Source of the DNA: Bacteroidales bacterium UBA5226 | GTDB lineage: Bacteria > Bacteroidota > Bacteroidia > Bacteroidales > UBA932 | DNA length: 64,000 bases | NCBI GenBank assembly: GCA_002409325.1 | Contig: DHUU01000018.1 | Coordinates: forward strand, 246,824 to 310,823 | Reading direction: 5' to 3' | Shown: in pieces, positions 43,431 to 51,211 of the stretch | How positions within the stretch are numbered: position 1 is the stretch's first letter | Layout of the letters: every line of letters begins with the position of its first letter | Notes under the pieces: model-generated | Seen by the model: only the letters and a program-made list of their open reading frames with translations | Database searches by the model: none | Told to the model about the DNA's origin: nothing | Program-made: the position numbers and the translations under genes

Positions 43431-43706
43431 ATGCCTGAAAATTTAAGAACATTAAAAAAAGACTTTGACTATCTGATAGACGAGGTAATATCGGATTGTT
43501 GTACTTTCATTTATGTCAATCCGGACAAGAAAGAAGCCGAGGCTGTGGAGGTAATTAACCAGGCCATTGCCCTGAGGGATGAAATGTTTGATCGTCTGAA
43601 CAAAATTCACGAAAAACCCGCAAAACCTCATATAAAGGCACTGAAAGAAGATTTTCTGAACAGGATTGATGCCTTATTTGAAAAAATAAGTGAATTGGCA
43701 AAATAG
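43431..43706 (+). CDS. Small helical protein of unknown function
   Basis: A 91-residue, acidic and lysine-rich protein predicted to be a pair of long helices (about 5-20, 34-55 and 65-90) separated by a short DCCTFIYVNPDK segment. No family is recognised with certainty. Charged, cysteine-containing helical proteins of this size occur upstream of metH in Bacteroidales, but I cannot name the role. Its last 17 bases overlap metH, so it is likely translated from the same message. Confidence 0.7.
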   Translation: MPENLRTLKKDFDYLIDEVISDCCTFIYVNPDKKEAEAVEVINQAIALRDEMFDRLNKIHEKPAKPHIKALKEDFLNRIDALFEKISELAK

Positions 43707-46700
43707 TCTGCCCGCAAGTCTTTTAACAGGGCGAACGTTAATTTTGGACGGGGCAATGGGTACTATGATCCAGCGTTTTGCCCCGTCTTTTCCCCCCGGA
43801 AACCAGGGGAACAATGATGTTCTTGTCCTGACACAGCCAGACCTGATATTGTCCTTACACAAGGAATACGTTCAGGCCGGAGCCGACATCATCACCACCA
43901 ACACATTTAATGCAAACGCCATATCCCAGCAGGATTACGGCATGCAGGAACAGGTTTACAGGATGAACTACCAGGCTGCGCGCCTGGCAAGACAAAGCGG
44001 TGCCCTGCTGGTAGCCGGTTCCATGGGGCCTACCAACAAATCGGCCTCCATTTCACCCGATATGAACCGGCCCGGAGTGCGTGCAACAGATTTTGCCACT
44101 CTGGTTAAGGCTTACCGTGAGCAGGCACGTGGTTTGAAAGAAGGCGGGGTGGACCTGTTACTTGTAGAAACCGTTTTTGATGCACTCAACGCCAAAGCGG
44201 CCCTGTTTGCCATTTTAGAAGAAGCTCCCGGCATTCCCGTGATGCTTTCTGCAACCATTGCAGACAACTCGGGGCGCATTCTTTCCGGCCAGACCATTGA
44301 AGCGTTCCTGGTCTCAACAGCACACGCCGGACTGTTTTGCGTGGGGTTGAATTGTTCTTTCGGCCCAGACAAAATGCTGCCTTTCATGCGCATCCTGTCC
44401 CGTTTTGCCAAGACTTTCACTAGTGCTCATCCCAATGCCGGATTGCCCGACCTGTATGGAAACTATACGCTTTCTCCGGAAGTAATGGCCCGGCAGGTAA
44501 ACCCTTTTGTAGAAGAAGGGCTGGTCAATATTATTGGCGGATGTTGCGGCACCACCCCGGGCCATATTGAGGCCCTGGCCAGAATGGTCCGTCAGAGCAA
44601 AGCCCCCCTGAGAAAGCTTCACGCCGGGGGAGAAAACAAACCGGCACATAGGATTACCCTGAGCGGCCTGGATATGCTTACCGTACGCGAAGAACCCGCG
44701 TTTCTGATAGCGGGCGAGCGCACCAACGTGTCGGGGAGCCGGAAGTTTGCCAGGCTGATCAATGAGAAAAAATACGATCAGGCGCTGGAAATTGCGCAGG
44801 GAATGGTCCGCGACGGGGCACATATACTGGATGTGAACATGGATGATCCTATGCTGGATTCCCCAACCTCCATGAGGGAGTTCCTGTTCTTCATGGGTTC
44901 CGATCCGGAAGTGGCAAAGGTGCCTCTTATGCTGGATTCTTCCCGCTGGGAAGTGCTAGAGGCCGGTTTGCAATGTGTTCAGGGCAAGTCCATTGTAAAC
45001 TCAATCAGTCTGAAAGAAGGGCCGGAAGCATTTCTTGGCAAGGCAAAGCTGATTAAACGGTATGGGGCGGTGCCTCTGGTAATGGCTTTTGATGAGCAGG
45101 GACAGGCAGCAACCTATGAACGCCGTATTGAAATATGTACCCGTGCATATCACCTGCTTGTAGATGAGGCCGGGTTTGAACCACAGGATATCATACTGGA
45201 TCCGAATGTGCTAGCCGTGGGAACGGGGATGGAAGAACACCGGCATTTTGCCGTTGATTTCCTGGAGACAGTCCGGTACCTGAAACAAAACCTGAAAGGG
45301 GCCCTGGTCATAGCCGGAGTCAGCAATTTATCTTTTGCTTTCCGCGGCAACGAAACAATCCGGGAAGCCATGCACTCCGTTTTCCTTTATCATGCCATAG
45401 CGGCCGGATTGGATATGGCCATTGTCAAACCCGGCGCACAGCCCATTTATTCTGAAATTCCGGAATCCTTGCGCCGCGCTGTGGAAGATGTGATCCTGGA
45501 TGCCGATGCCGGGGCCACTTCCCGGCTCATAGAAATGGCCGGCACCATAGCCAGTCACGGACAACAGGATACAGGAGTGATTGCACGGGAAGCCTGGAGG
45601 GACCTGGATGCGGGGGAACGGCTCCACTATGCCTTGGCGCACGGGATTGAGAAACATTTGGAAGAAGACCTGGAAGCTATAAGCGATATTCCGGCCATTG
45701 AAATTGTGGAAAACACCCTGATGGAAGGCATGAAACGGGTGGGCAAACTTTTTGGAGAAGGTAAAATGTTCCTGCCACAGGTGGTCAGAACCGCCAGGAC
45801 CATGAAAAAGGCCGTATCCATTTTGCAACCCCGCATAGAATCGGAAAAGAAAAATCAGGACACAGAGGGCACAAAATCAGGAACGGTAAAAGGCATCATT
45901 GCCACAGTAAGGGGGGATGTGCACGATATTGGAAAAAATCTGGTGATCCTTGTAATGGAATGTAACAATTACAAGGTCATTGACCTGGGTGTGATGGTAC
46001 CTGCCCACAAGATAGTGGAAGCTGCCCTTCAGGAGCAGGCTGCCTTTGTGGGTTTGAGCGGTCTTATCACCCCGTCGCTGGACGAAATGGTTGAAGTGGC
46101 CGGTGCCATGGAAAAGGCAGGACTGGCTATTCCCCTGTTCATTGGAGGGGCTACAACTTCCGCCCTGTTTACTGCCCTGAGGATTGCCCCCCGCTACAGC
46201 GGCCCGGTCATACATTGTCCCGATGCAGCCGGGGTAGTCCCTGTTTTGGCCGGTTGTTTTTCAAAGGACTCCGGTGAAAGAGAACGTTTTTTAGCAGACC
46301 TGCATGCAACCCAGAAACGCCTGAGGAATGCCTACACGAAGGCTGCAGCCAGAAAAGAATACCTGTCCCCCCCGCAGGCACGTGCCAACAAATGGATCCC
46401 TGCAGCTGCTCCTAAGACACCGGAACCCTGCTCCTGTTGCCGACAGCACCACGGAACAGATAATTTTGTTCCTCCTTTTGTTGGAGTGCGGGATTTTGAT
46501 ATACCTTTTGAAAAACTCCGCAAATATCTGGATTGGGATGGGTTCCTGAGCATCTGGGAGGTTCGTCAAAACAGGGAACAGGGAAAAATCGCCATAGAAG
46601 ATGCTGTCCGTCTGCTGGAAGACCTGGTAGGGGGACATTATGGGAACATTGCCAGAGCCCGCGCAGCTGTGGGTTTCTGGCCTGCCTGCTCCACTCCCCA

Positions 46701-47238
46701 GGATCACATTTTGTTTTTTGCCGAGGCTTCTTCCCGACGCATCATCCTGGACATGCCTTTGGACCGTGACCTGCTGCGCCATGGGGACGGATCGCCCAAC
46801 CTGTGCCTGGCCGATTTCATAGCCGGTGAAGATCCTGCTTGTTCTCCCGATACTGCCGGTCTGTTCCTGCTGACGGCCTCGTCCCCGGAGCTGGAAACAC
46901 TGGCGGAAAATATGCAGAAGTGCGGAAATGTGTATGAAGCGCTCATACTAAAAACATTACTCGATCTTCTAGCCGAGGCTGCAAGCGAAGCCCTGTACCG
47001 GGAACTGATGACATATCCTTGCGGGACACCCCGGGGAATACGTCCGGCTTTTGGCTATCCTTCCTGCCCCGATCACACCCTAAAAAAAGACGTGGTTGCA
47101 CTCTTGCAGCCTGACGGGCACCTGGACATTACCCTGACATCGTCCTATATGCTGCAGCCTTCCGCATCCATTTGCGGCATGTACATAACGCACCCGCAGG
47201 CACATTATTTCACCGTTCACAAGGATCCGGGCCTATGA
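43690..47238 (+). CDS. metH: Cobalamin-dependent methionine synthase
   Basis: A 1182-residue enzyme that methylates homocysteine using 5-methyl-THF and methylcobalamin. All modules are present: homocysteine/Zn domain (about 10-310; ends GGCCGTTPGH), pterin domain (about 345-600), cobalamin cap (about 640-720), B12 domain with DVHDIGKN (about 741-748), and AdoMet activation domain (about 900-1182). The start is GTG at 43690, 17 bases inside the preceding gene; no ATG fits before the first conserved strand. No cobalamin or SAM riboswitch has room upstream. metF follows with a four-base overlap. Confidence 0.96.
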   Translation: MNWQNSLPASLLTGRTLILDGAMGTMIQRFAPSFPPGNQGNNDVLVLTQPDLILSLHKEYVQAGADIITTNTFNANAISQQDYGMQEQVYRMNYQAARLARQSGALLVAGSMGPTNKSASISPDMNRPGVRATDFATLVKAYREQARGLKEGGVDLLLVETVFDALNAKAALFAILEEAPGIPVMLSATIADNSGRILSGQTIEAFLVSTAHAGLFCVGLNCSFGPDKMLPFMRILSRFAKTFTSAHPNAGLPDLYGNYTLSPEVMARQVNPFVEEGLVNIIGGCCGTTPGHIEALARMVRQSKAPLRKLHAGGENKPAHRITLSGLDMLTVREEPAFLIAGERTNVSGSRKFARLINEKKYDQALEIAQGMVRDGAHILDVNMDDPMLDSPTSMREFLFFMGSDPEVAKVPLMLDSSRWEVLEAGLQCVQGKSIVNSISLKEGPEAFLGKAKLIKRYGAVPLVMAFDEQGQAATYERRIEICTRAYHLLVDEAGFEPQDIILDPNVLAVGTGMEEHRHFAVDFLETVRYLKQNLKGALVIAGVSNLSFAFRGNETIREAMHSVFLYHAIAAGLDMAIVKPGAQPIYSEIPESLRRAVEDVILDADAGATSRLIEMAGTIASHGQQDTGVIAREAWRDLDAGERLHYALAHGIEKHLEEDLEAISDIPAIEIVENTLMEGMKRVGKLFGEGKMFLPQVVRTARTMKKAVSILQPRIESEKKNQDTEGTKSGTVKGIIATVRGDVHDIGKNLVILVMECNNYKVIDLGVMVPAHKIVEAALQEQAAFVGLSGLITPSLDEMVEVAGAMEKAGLAIPLFIGGATTSALFTALRIAPRYSGPVIHCPDAAGVVPVLAGCFSKDSGERERFLADLHATQKRLRNAYTKAAARKEYLSPPQARANKWIPAAAPKTPEPCSCCRQHHGTDNFVPPFVGVRDFDIPFEKLRKYLDWDGFLSIWEVRQNREQGKIAIEDAVRLLEDLVGGHYGNIARARAAVGFWPACSTPQDHILFFAEASSRRIILDMPLDRDLLRHGDGSPNLCLADFIAGEDPACSPDTAGLFLLTASSPELETLAENMQKCGNVYEALILKTLLDLLAEAASEALYRELMTYPCGTPRGIRPAFGYPSCPDHTLKKDVVALLQPDGHLDITLTSSYMLQPSASICGMYITHPQAHYFTVHKDPGL

Positions 47239-48107
47239 AACTGACCGAGATATTTAAAGTTTCCGAGAAAACATTTTCCTTTGAGTTCTATCCTCCCAGG
47301 GACGAGATTGCAGCGGTTGATTTTGGATTGAACATAGGGCAACTCATCAAACTGAGCCCTTCCTTTGTATCGGTGACTTACGGAGCGGGGGGTTCTACAC
47401 AGTCCCGTACCTTTGACCTGGTTGACTACCTGAAAAACAGGGTGGGACTCAATACTGTGGCCCATTATACCTGTGTGGGCAGCACCAGGTCCAGAACGCT
47501 GGAAGACCTAAAAACTCTGCGCAAGCTGGGATTACAGAATTTCATGCTGCTCCGGGGGGACCCCGAGGTAGGTTCCAAGTATGGTTTTATTCCCTGTTAC
47601 GACGGATTTCCAAATGCAACGGAACTGATTTCATTTGCCCGCGAATATATTGATGATTGTTGCATAGGCGGCGGAGCCTATCCCGAAGTGCATCCCGAAT
47701 CGCCCAGCGCAGAAATCGATATGAAAAACCTGAAAAAAAAAGTGGATGCCGGCTGCGACTTTCTGATAACCCAGTTTTTCTTTGACAATAAACGTTACTT
47801 TGATTTTGTCGCCCGTGCCCGCAAGGCGGGGATCAAATGCCGGATCATTCCCGGGATTATTCCTTTGACCAAATATGCACAGCTGGAGCGTTTTGTGAAC
47901 CTGTCGCGCGCATCTGTTCCCCCAGCGTTCCTGGAACAACTGGAAAGCAACCGATACAACCCCGATGCGGTCTACAAAGCCGGAATGGATTTTGCCATAC
48001 GCCAGTGCCGTGACCTGCTCATGCTGGGGGCTCCCGGCCTCCATTTCTATACACTCAACAAATCCCGGGCGACCGTAGAAATCTATCAGACCCTTATGGT
48101 AAGGTAA
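47235..48107 (+). CDS. metF: Methylenetetrahydrofolate reductase
   Basis: A 290-residue FAD enzyme that reduces 5,10-methylene-THF to 5-methyl-THF, the methyl donor for MetH. The barrel starts FSFEFYPPRDE and contains VSVTYGAGGST, FMLLRGD, GGGAYPEVHPES and FLITQFFFDN. The start lies on an ATGA overlap with metH, so both are translated in step. The 48086-48107 stretch overlaps the convergent methyltransferase gene. Confidence 0.97.
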   Translation: MKLTEIFKVSEKTFSFEFYPPRDEIAAVDFGLNIGQLIKLSPSFVSVTYGAGGSTQSRTFDLVDYLKNRVGLNTVAHYTCVGSTRSRTLEDLKTLRKLGLQNFMLLRGDPEVGSKYGFIPCYDGFPNATELISFAREYIDDCCIGGGAYPEVHPESPSAEIDMKNLKKKVDAGCDFLITQFFFDNKRYFDFVARARKAGIKCRIIPGIIPLTKYAQLERFVNLSRASVPPAFLEQLESNRYNPDAVYKAGMDFAIRQCRDLLMLGAPGLHFYTLNKSRATVEIYQTLMVR

Positions 48108-48619
48108 TAATGCCAGAGAACCACCCCTATGGCAACGGAAACATTCAGCGAGTGCTTTGTACCATGCTGGGGGATTTCCAGGCATCCGTCGCAGGCGTCC
48201 ACAACTTCCTGTCTGACGCCACGCACCTCGTTTCCAAAGACCAGGGCTGTTTTCTGATGCCCTGCGGGACAGAAAGCCGCCAGATTAACGGCTCCCTCGG
48301 CCTGCTCCACCGCCAGAACGGCATACCCTTTTTCCTGTAGGGAACGGACGGCATCCAGTGTGTTCTCAAAGTACGTCCACTCCATGGTGTTTTCCGCTCC
48401 CAGTGCCGATTTGTGTATTTCGGCCGAGGGTGGGCAGGCCGTGATTCCACACAGGCATAAGTGCTCCAGGGCGAAGGCGTCCGAGGTGCGGAAAGCCGAG
48501 CCAATGTTGTGCTGGCTGCGGATGTTGTCCAGGATCAGTACCACCGGCATCCTTGGACTGGCGCGGAACTCCCGGGGGGATAGACGGCGGAGTTCCCTGT
48601 TTGGAATTTTTCTGGGCAT
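48086..48619 (-). CDS. SpoU/TrmH-family RNA 2'-O-methyltransferase
   Basis: A 177-residue SPOUT methyltransferase acting on tRNA or rRNA 2'-hydroxyls. The three SpoU motifs are present: VVLILDNIRSQHNIGSAFRT (1), LVFGNEVRGV (2) and IPQHGTKHSLNVSVAIG (3). It lacks an N-terminal L30e-like domain, so it resembles short TrmH-type proteins; the target nucleotide is unknown. The longer frame to 48970 is open but runs through the zeta-like gene on the other strand, and the promoter box (48624-48631) supports the ATG at 48619. Confidence 0.93.
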   Translation of the reverse strand: MPRKIPNRELRRLSPREFRASPRMPVVLILDNIRSQHNIGSAFRTSDAFALEHLCLCGITACPPSAEIHKSALGAENTMEWTYFENTLDAVRSLQEKGYAVLAVEQAEGAVNLAAFCPAGHQKTALVFGNEVRGVRQEVVDACDGCLEIPQHGTKHSLNVSVAIGVVLWHYYLTIRV

Positions 48620-48623
48620 ATGG

Positions 48624-48652
48624 CAAATGTACGGGATTTTAGTGTAAATTTG
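48624..48652. promoter_or_regulatory. Divergent -7 boxes, SpoU and zeta-like genes
   Basis: In a 37-base gap TACATTTG (minus, 48624-48631) lies 4 bases from the SpoU start, and TAAATTTG (plus, 48645-48652) lies 4 bases from the zeta-like ATG. Both messages would be essentially leaderless. Confidence 0.68.
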
Positions 48653-48656
48653 TATT

Positions 48657-49256
48657 ATGCCAACTATGTATGTGATAAGCGGGTGCAACGGATCGGGTAA
48701 AACAACCGCTTCGTATACCATTTTATCTGAAATGCTCCAGTGCAGGGCTTTTGTCAACTCAGACGAAATTGCCAGGGGCATTTCTCCGTTTGATCTTTCC
48801 AATGCAGCTATAGATGCAGGCCGGGTGATGCTCAGGAGGATCAAGGAACTTTCAGAGACCAGGGAGGACTTTGCCATCGAGACAACACTGGCTGTCCGTT
48901 CTTTTGCCAACCTGATTGGCAAAATCAAGAAAAAAGGATACGACGTGATGCTGGTATATTTCTGGCTCAACAGCCCCGACCTGGCGGTGGAACGGGTTCA
49001 GAACCGGGTAATGGCCGGGGGTCACACCATACCTGAAAATGTTATCCGCCGCAGGTACTGGTCCGGAATTAACAACTTATTCAACATATACATGCCCCTG
49101 AGCGACAGGTTGCTGCTAATCAATAACTCAGACACACCCTCTTCCCTGATAGCCGAGGGAAAGGGGCCCGGGGAAATCAAAATCTACAATACCCGTGATT
49201 ACCAGATACTTAGAAGCTTATCGCAAAACCCCCTCCAGGGGCCAGATCAACCGTAA
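48657..49256 (+). CDS. Zeta-toxin-like P-loop kinase
   Basis: A 199-residue P-loop protein related to zeta toxins and other small-molecule kinases. The Walker A motif is GCNGSGKTT (residues 9-17), followed by FVNSDEIARGISPF (the acidic SDE substrate-binding segment) and IETTLAVRSFANLI with the conserved glutamate, then RVMAGGHTIPENVIRRRY, which is the arginine-rich lid. Zeta toxins phosphorylate UDP-N-acetylglucosamine, but many chromosomal homologues are not shown to be toxins. No epsilon-type antitoxin is next to it. Its 3' end overlaps GH97 by 47 bases. Confidence 0.82.
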   Translation: MPTMYVISGCNGSGKTTASYTILSEMLQCRAFVNSDEIARGISPFDLSNAAIDAGRVMLRRIKELSETREDFAIETTLAVRSFANLIGKIKKKGYDVMLVYFWLNSPDLAVERVQNRVMAGGHTIPENVIRRRYWSGINNLFNIYMPLSDRLLLINNSDTPSSLIAEGKGPGEIKIYNTRDYQILRSLSQNPLQGPDQP

Positions 49257-51210
49257 TCTTGTCTTTACAGGTAACTTCCAGTTCTTCTATCTTGTAGTCC
49301 GTGGCATGACGGTGGGCATTAACACCATCCCTGAAAATTTTTGCCTTGTATGTGCGTCCTGCCTCCAGGAAAGACAAGTCCAGGGTAAAGGTACGCCGGG
49401 TCCAGTCTGTCAGACCTCCCACATACCATTGCGAGTCTTTTCTGCGCGCAGTCACAATGTATTTTCCCAGTTCTCCGTGAAGGATACGTGTTTCGTCCCA
49501 TACAACCGGGATTGCAGCAATAAATGAAGTCGTTTCCTGTTCTTTCATGTAGGTTGTGGGATTGTCACACAACATGACCAGGGGACTGTCAAAGACTACG
49601 TAGGTGGCCACCTGCCTTGCCCGTGTCCCGGCTGTCATGGGATTGTTGTATACAGGACGAAAATCCTGGCGGGTAGCATTGCGCATCCCGCCCTGTGTAT
49701 AATCCACGGGCCCGGCAAGCATCCTTATGTAAGGGAAGGTGACATCGTGGGGAACCATGTCTTCCCGGCTCCATTTGGATTGTTCCAAACCAAAAATGCC
49801 TTCAAAATTCACCACGTTCGGATAAGTGCGGTTGAATCCGGCGGGCTTGAACATCCCGTGCAGGTCTATGAGCAACTGGTGACGGGCTGCTGTTTCTGCT
49901 ATACGGTACAACATTTCAGTTGCGGGTTGGTCGTCTCTGTTGATGAAATCGACCTTGAACCCCTTGAATCCCATTCGGGAATAAAGCCTGCAGGCTTCTT
50001 CCAGCTTTTCATCCAGCACATAACCCACGCACCAGAGCATCAGTCCGACATTCTTTTTTCCTGCATAGGTAACCAGCTCCTGCAGGTCTATCTGCGGGAT
50101 TACCTGCATGACATCCTGGTCCGAGGGAGGAGACCAACCTTCGTCCAGTACAACGTACTCTATTCCGTTGGCAGCAGCAAAATCTATATAATATTTGTAG
50201 GTCTGGGTGTTGATTCCTGCCGGGAAATCCACCCCCGTTATTCCCCAGTTATTCCACCAGTCCCAGGCCACTTTGCCCGGTTTTATCCAATCAGTGGAGC
50301 CTGTCCTGTTGGGAGCGCCCAGTGCATATACCAGGTCATTGACGGGTAGTTCGGTGTCTTTTTCTGACACAGCCATAATTCGCCACGGAAAAGTACGCGT
50401 TCCCTGTGTGCGGGCAATCAGGGAGGAATAACCGGTGGGGATCACCTGGCCCCGTACGGGATCGGTTCTTGTTCCGGAGGGGATGGGCGCGAAAACCCCG
50501 CTGTACTCGAAACCCCGGCTGGTCTTTCCACCCCGCAGGAACATGCCCGGATAGGACTCCAGGTCAGATTCGGTCAGGACCATCTTTAAACCGTTATCCA
50601 GGCAGACCAGAAGCGGCAGGAAGGCCAGGCCTCCGGAATTAAAACCACTTATAGGGGTTACCGTATAGATGTTTTCAAATGAATTCTCAAAAGAACCGGC
50701 TTCACCCGGGCTGTAAGGAACGTAACAGGTGTAATCTTTTTCGAACACGAATCCGGCCGATTCGTTTACAATATGCAGAGAATCCCTTCCCGTGGTGTAG
50801 AATTGGTATGCGGCCCCCTGGTCATACAGACGGAAACGAATTCCGAATCCTTCACGAAAGCTAATTTCCAGCTGGTTATATCCAGCTGTAATCTCTGATT
50901 TCCTGTACATAGGGGATGAGATGACATCCCGTACATTGGTAGTTTTGGTACGGGAAACCCTGGCATTGGGTCCCAGGATTGTTCCATCCTCCAGGCTTAG
51001 TGAAAGGGCCGGGGATGAGACCAGTACCTGGTCTTGCCTTAGAAGGCAGAATGAGATGTTTGCCTGTGTTACTACCTGAAGTTCCATTTTGCCGTCGGGA
51101 GACAGGATGGAATGGATTTTTACCTTTGCCTCCAGTGCGCTGCCGTTCAGGCAGGTGAGGAATACGAAAACTGCCAGAGTCTGCAGCCATTTTACCGGGT
51201 TGATTTTCAT
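49210..51210 (-). CDS. Glycoside hydrolase family 97 (retaining, alpha-galactosidase-type)
   Basis: A 666-residue exported enzyme (signal about 1-28). The N-terminal beta super-sandwich (about 30-290) is followed by a TIM barrel (about 300-570) and a C-terminal beta domain. The barrel has GFKVDFINRDDQ, with D421 as the likely nucleophile, and VNFEGIFGLE, with E470 as the likely acid/base. Family knowledge: inverting SusB-type alpha-glucosidases lack this KVDF aspartate, so this belongs to the retaining branch typified by alpha-galactosidases. It is one base downstream of the GDPD-GH2 fusion gene and so is co-transcribed. Confidence 0.9.
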   Translation of the reverse strand: MKINPVKWLQTLAVFVFLTCLNGSALEAKVKIHSILSPDGKMELQVVTQANISFCLLRQDQVLVSSPALSLSLEDGTILGPNARVSRTKTTNVRDVISSPMYRKSEITAGYNQLEISFREGFGIRFRLYDQGAAYQFYTTGRDSLHIVNESAGFVFEKDYTCYVPYSPGEAGSFENSFENIYTVTPISGFNSGGLAFLPLLVCLDNGLKMVLTESDLESYPGMFLRGGKTSRGFEYSGVFAPIPSGTRTDPVRGQVIPTGYSSLIARTQGTRTFPWRIMAVSEKDTELPVNDLVYALGAPNRTGSTDWIKPGKVAWDWWNNWGITGVDFPAGINTQTYKYYIDFAAANGIEYVVLDEGWSPPSDQDVMQVIPQIDLQELVTYAGKKNVGLMLWCVGYVLDEKLEEACRLYSRMGFKGFKVDFINRDDQPATEMLYRIAETAARHQLLIDLHGMFKPAGFNRTYPNVVNFEGIFGLEQSKWSREDMVPHDVTFPYIRMLAGPVDYTQGGMRNATRQDFRPVYNNPMTAGTRARQVATYVVFDSPLVMLCDNPTTYMKEQETTSFIAAIPVVWDETRILHGELGKYIVTARRKDSQWYVGGLTDWTRRTFTLDLSFLEAGRTYKAKIFRDGVNAHRHATDYKIEELEVTCKDKITVDLAPGGGFAISF

Positions 51211-51211
51211 A

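Noticed and set aside
43411..43690. Possible cobalamin or SAM riboswitch before metH
   Set aside because: The space is filled by a small protein gene and there is only 20 bases before it; no conserved riboswitch core was seen.
48620..48970. N-terminal extension of the SpoU methyltransferase gene to 48970
   Set aside because: It would run through the zeta-like gene, is not SpoU-like, and crosses the minus-strand promoter box at 48624-48631.
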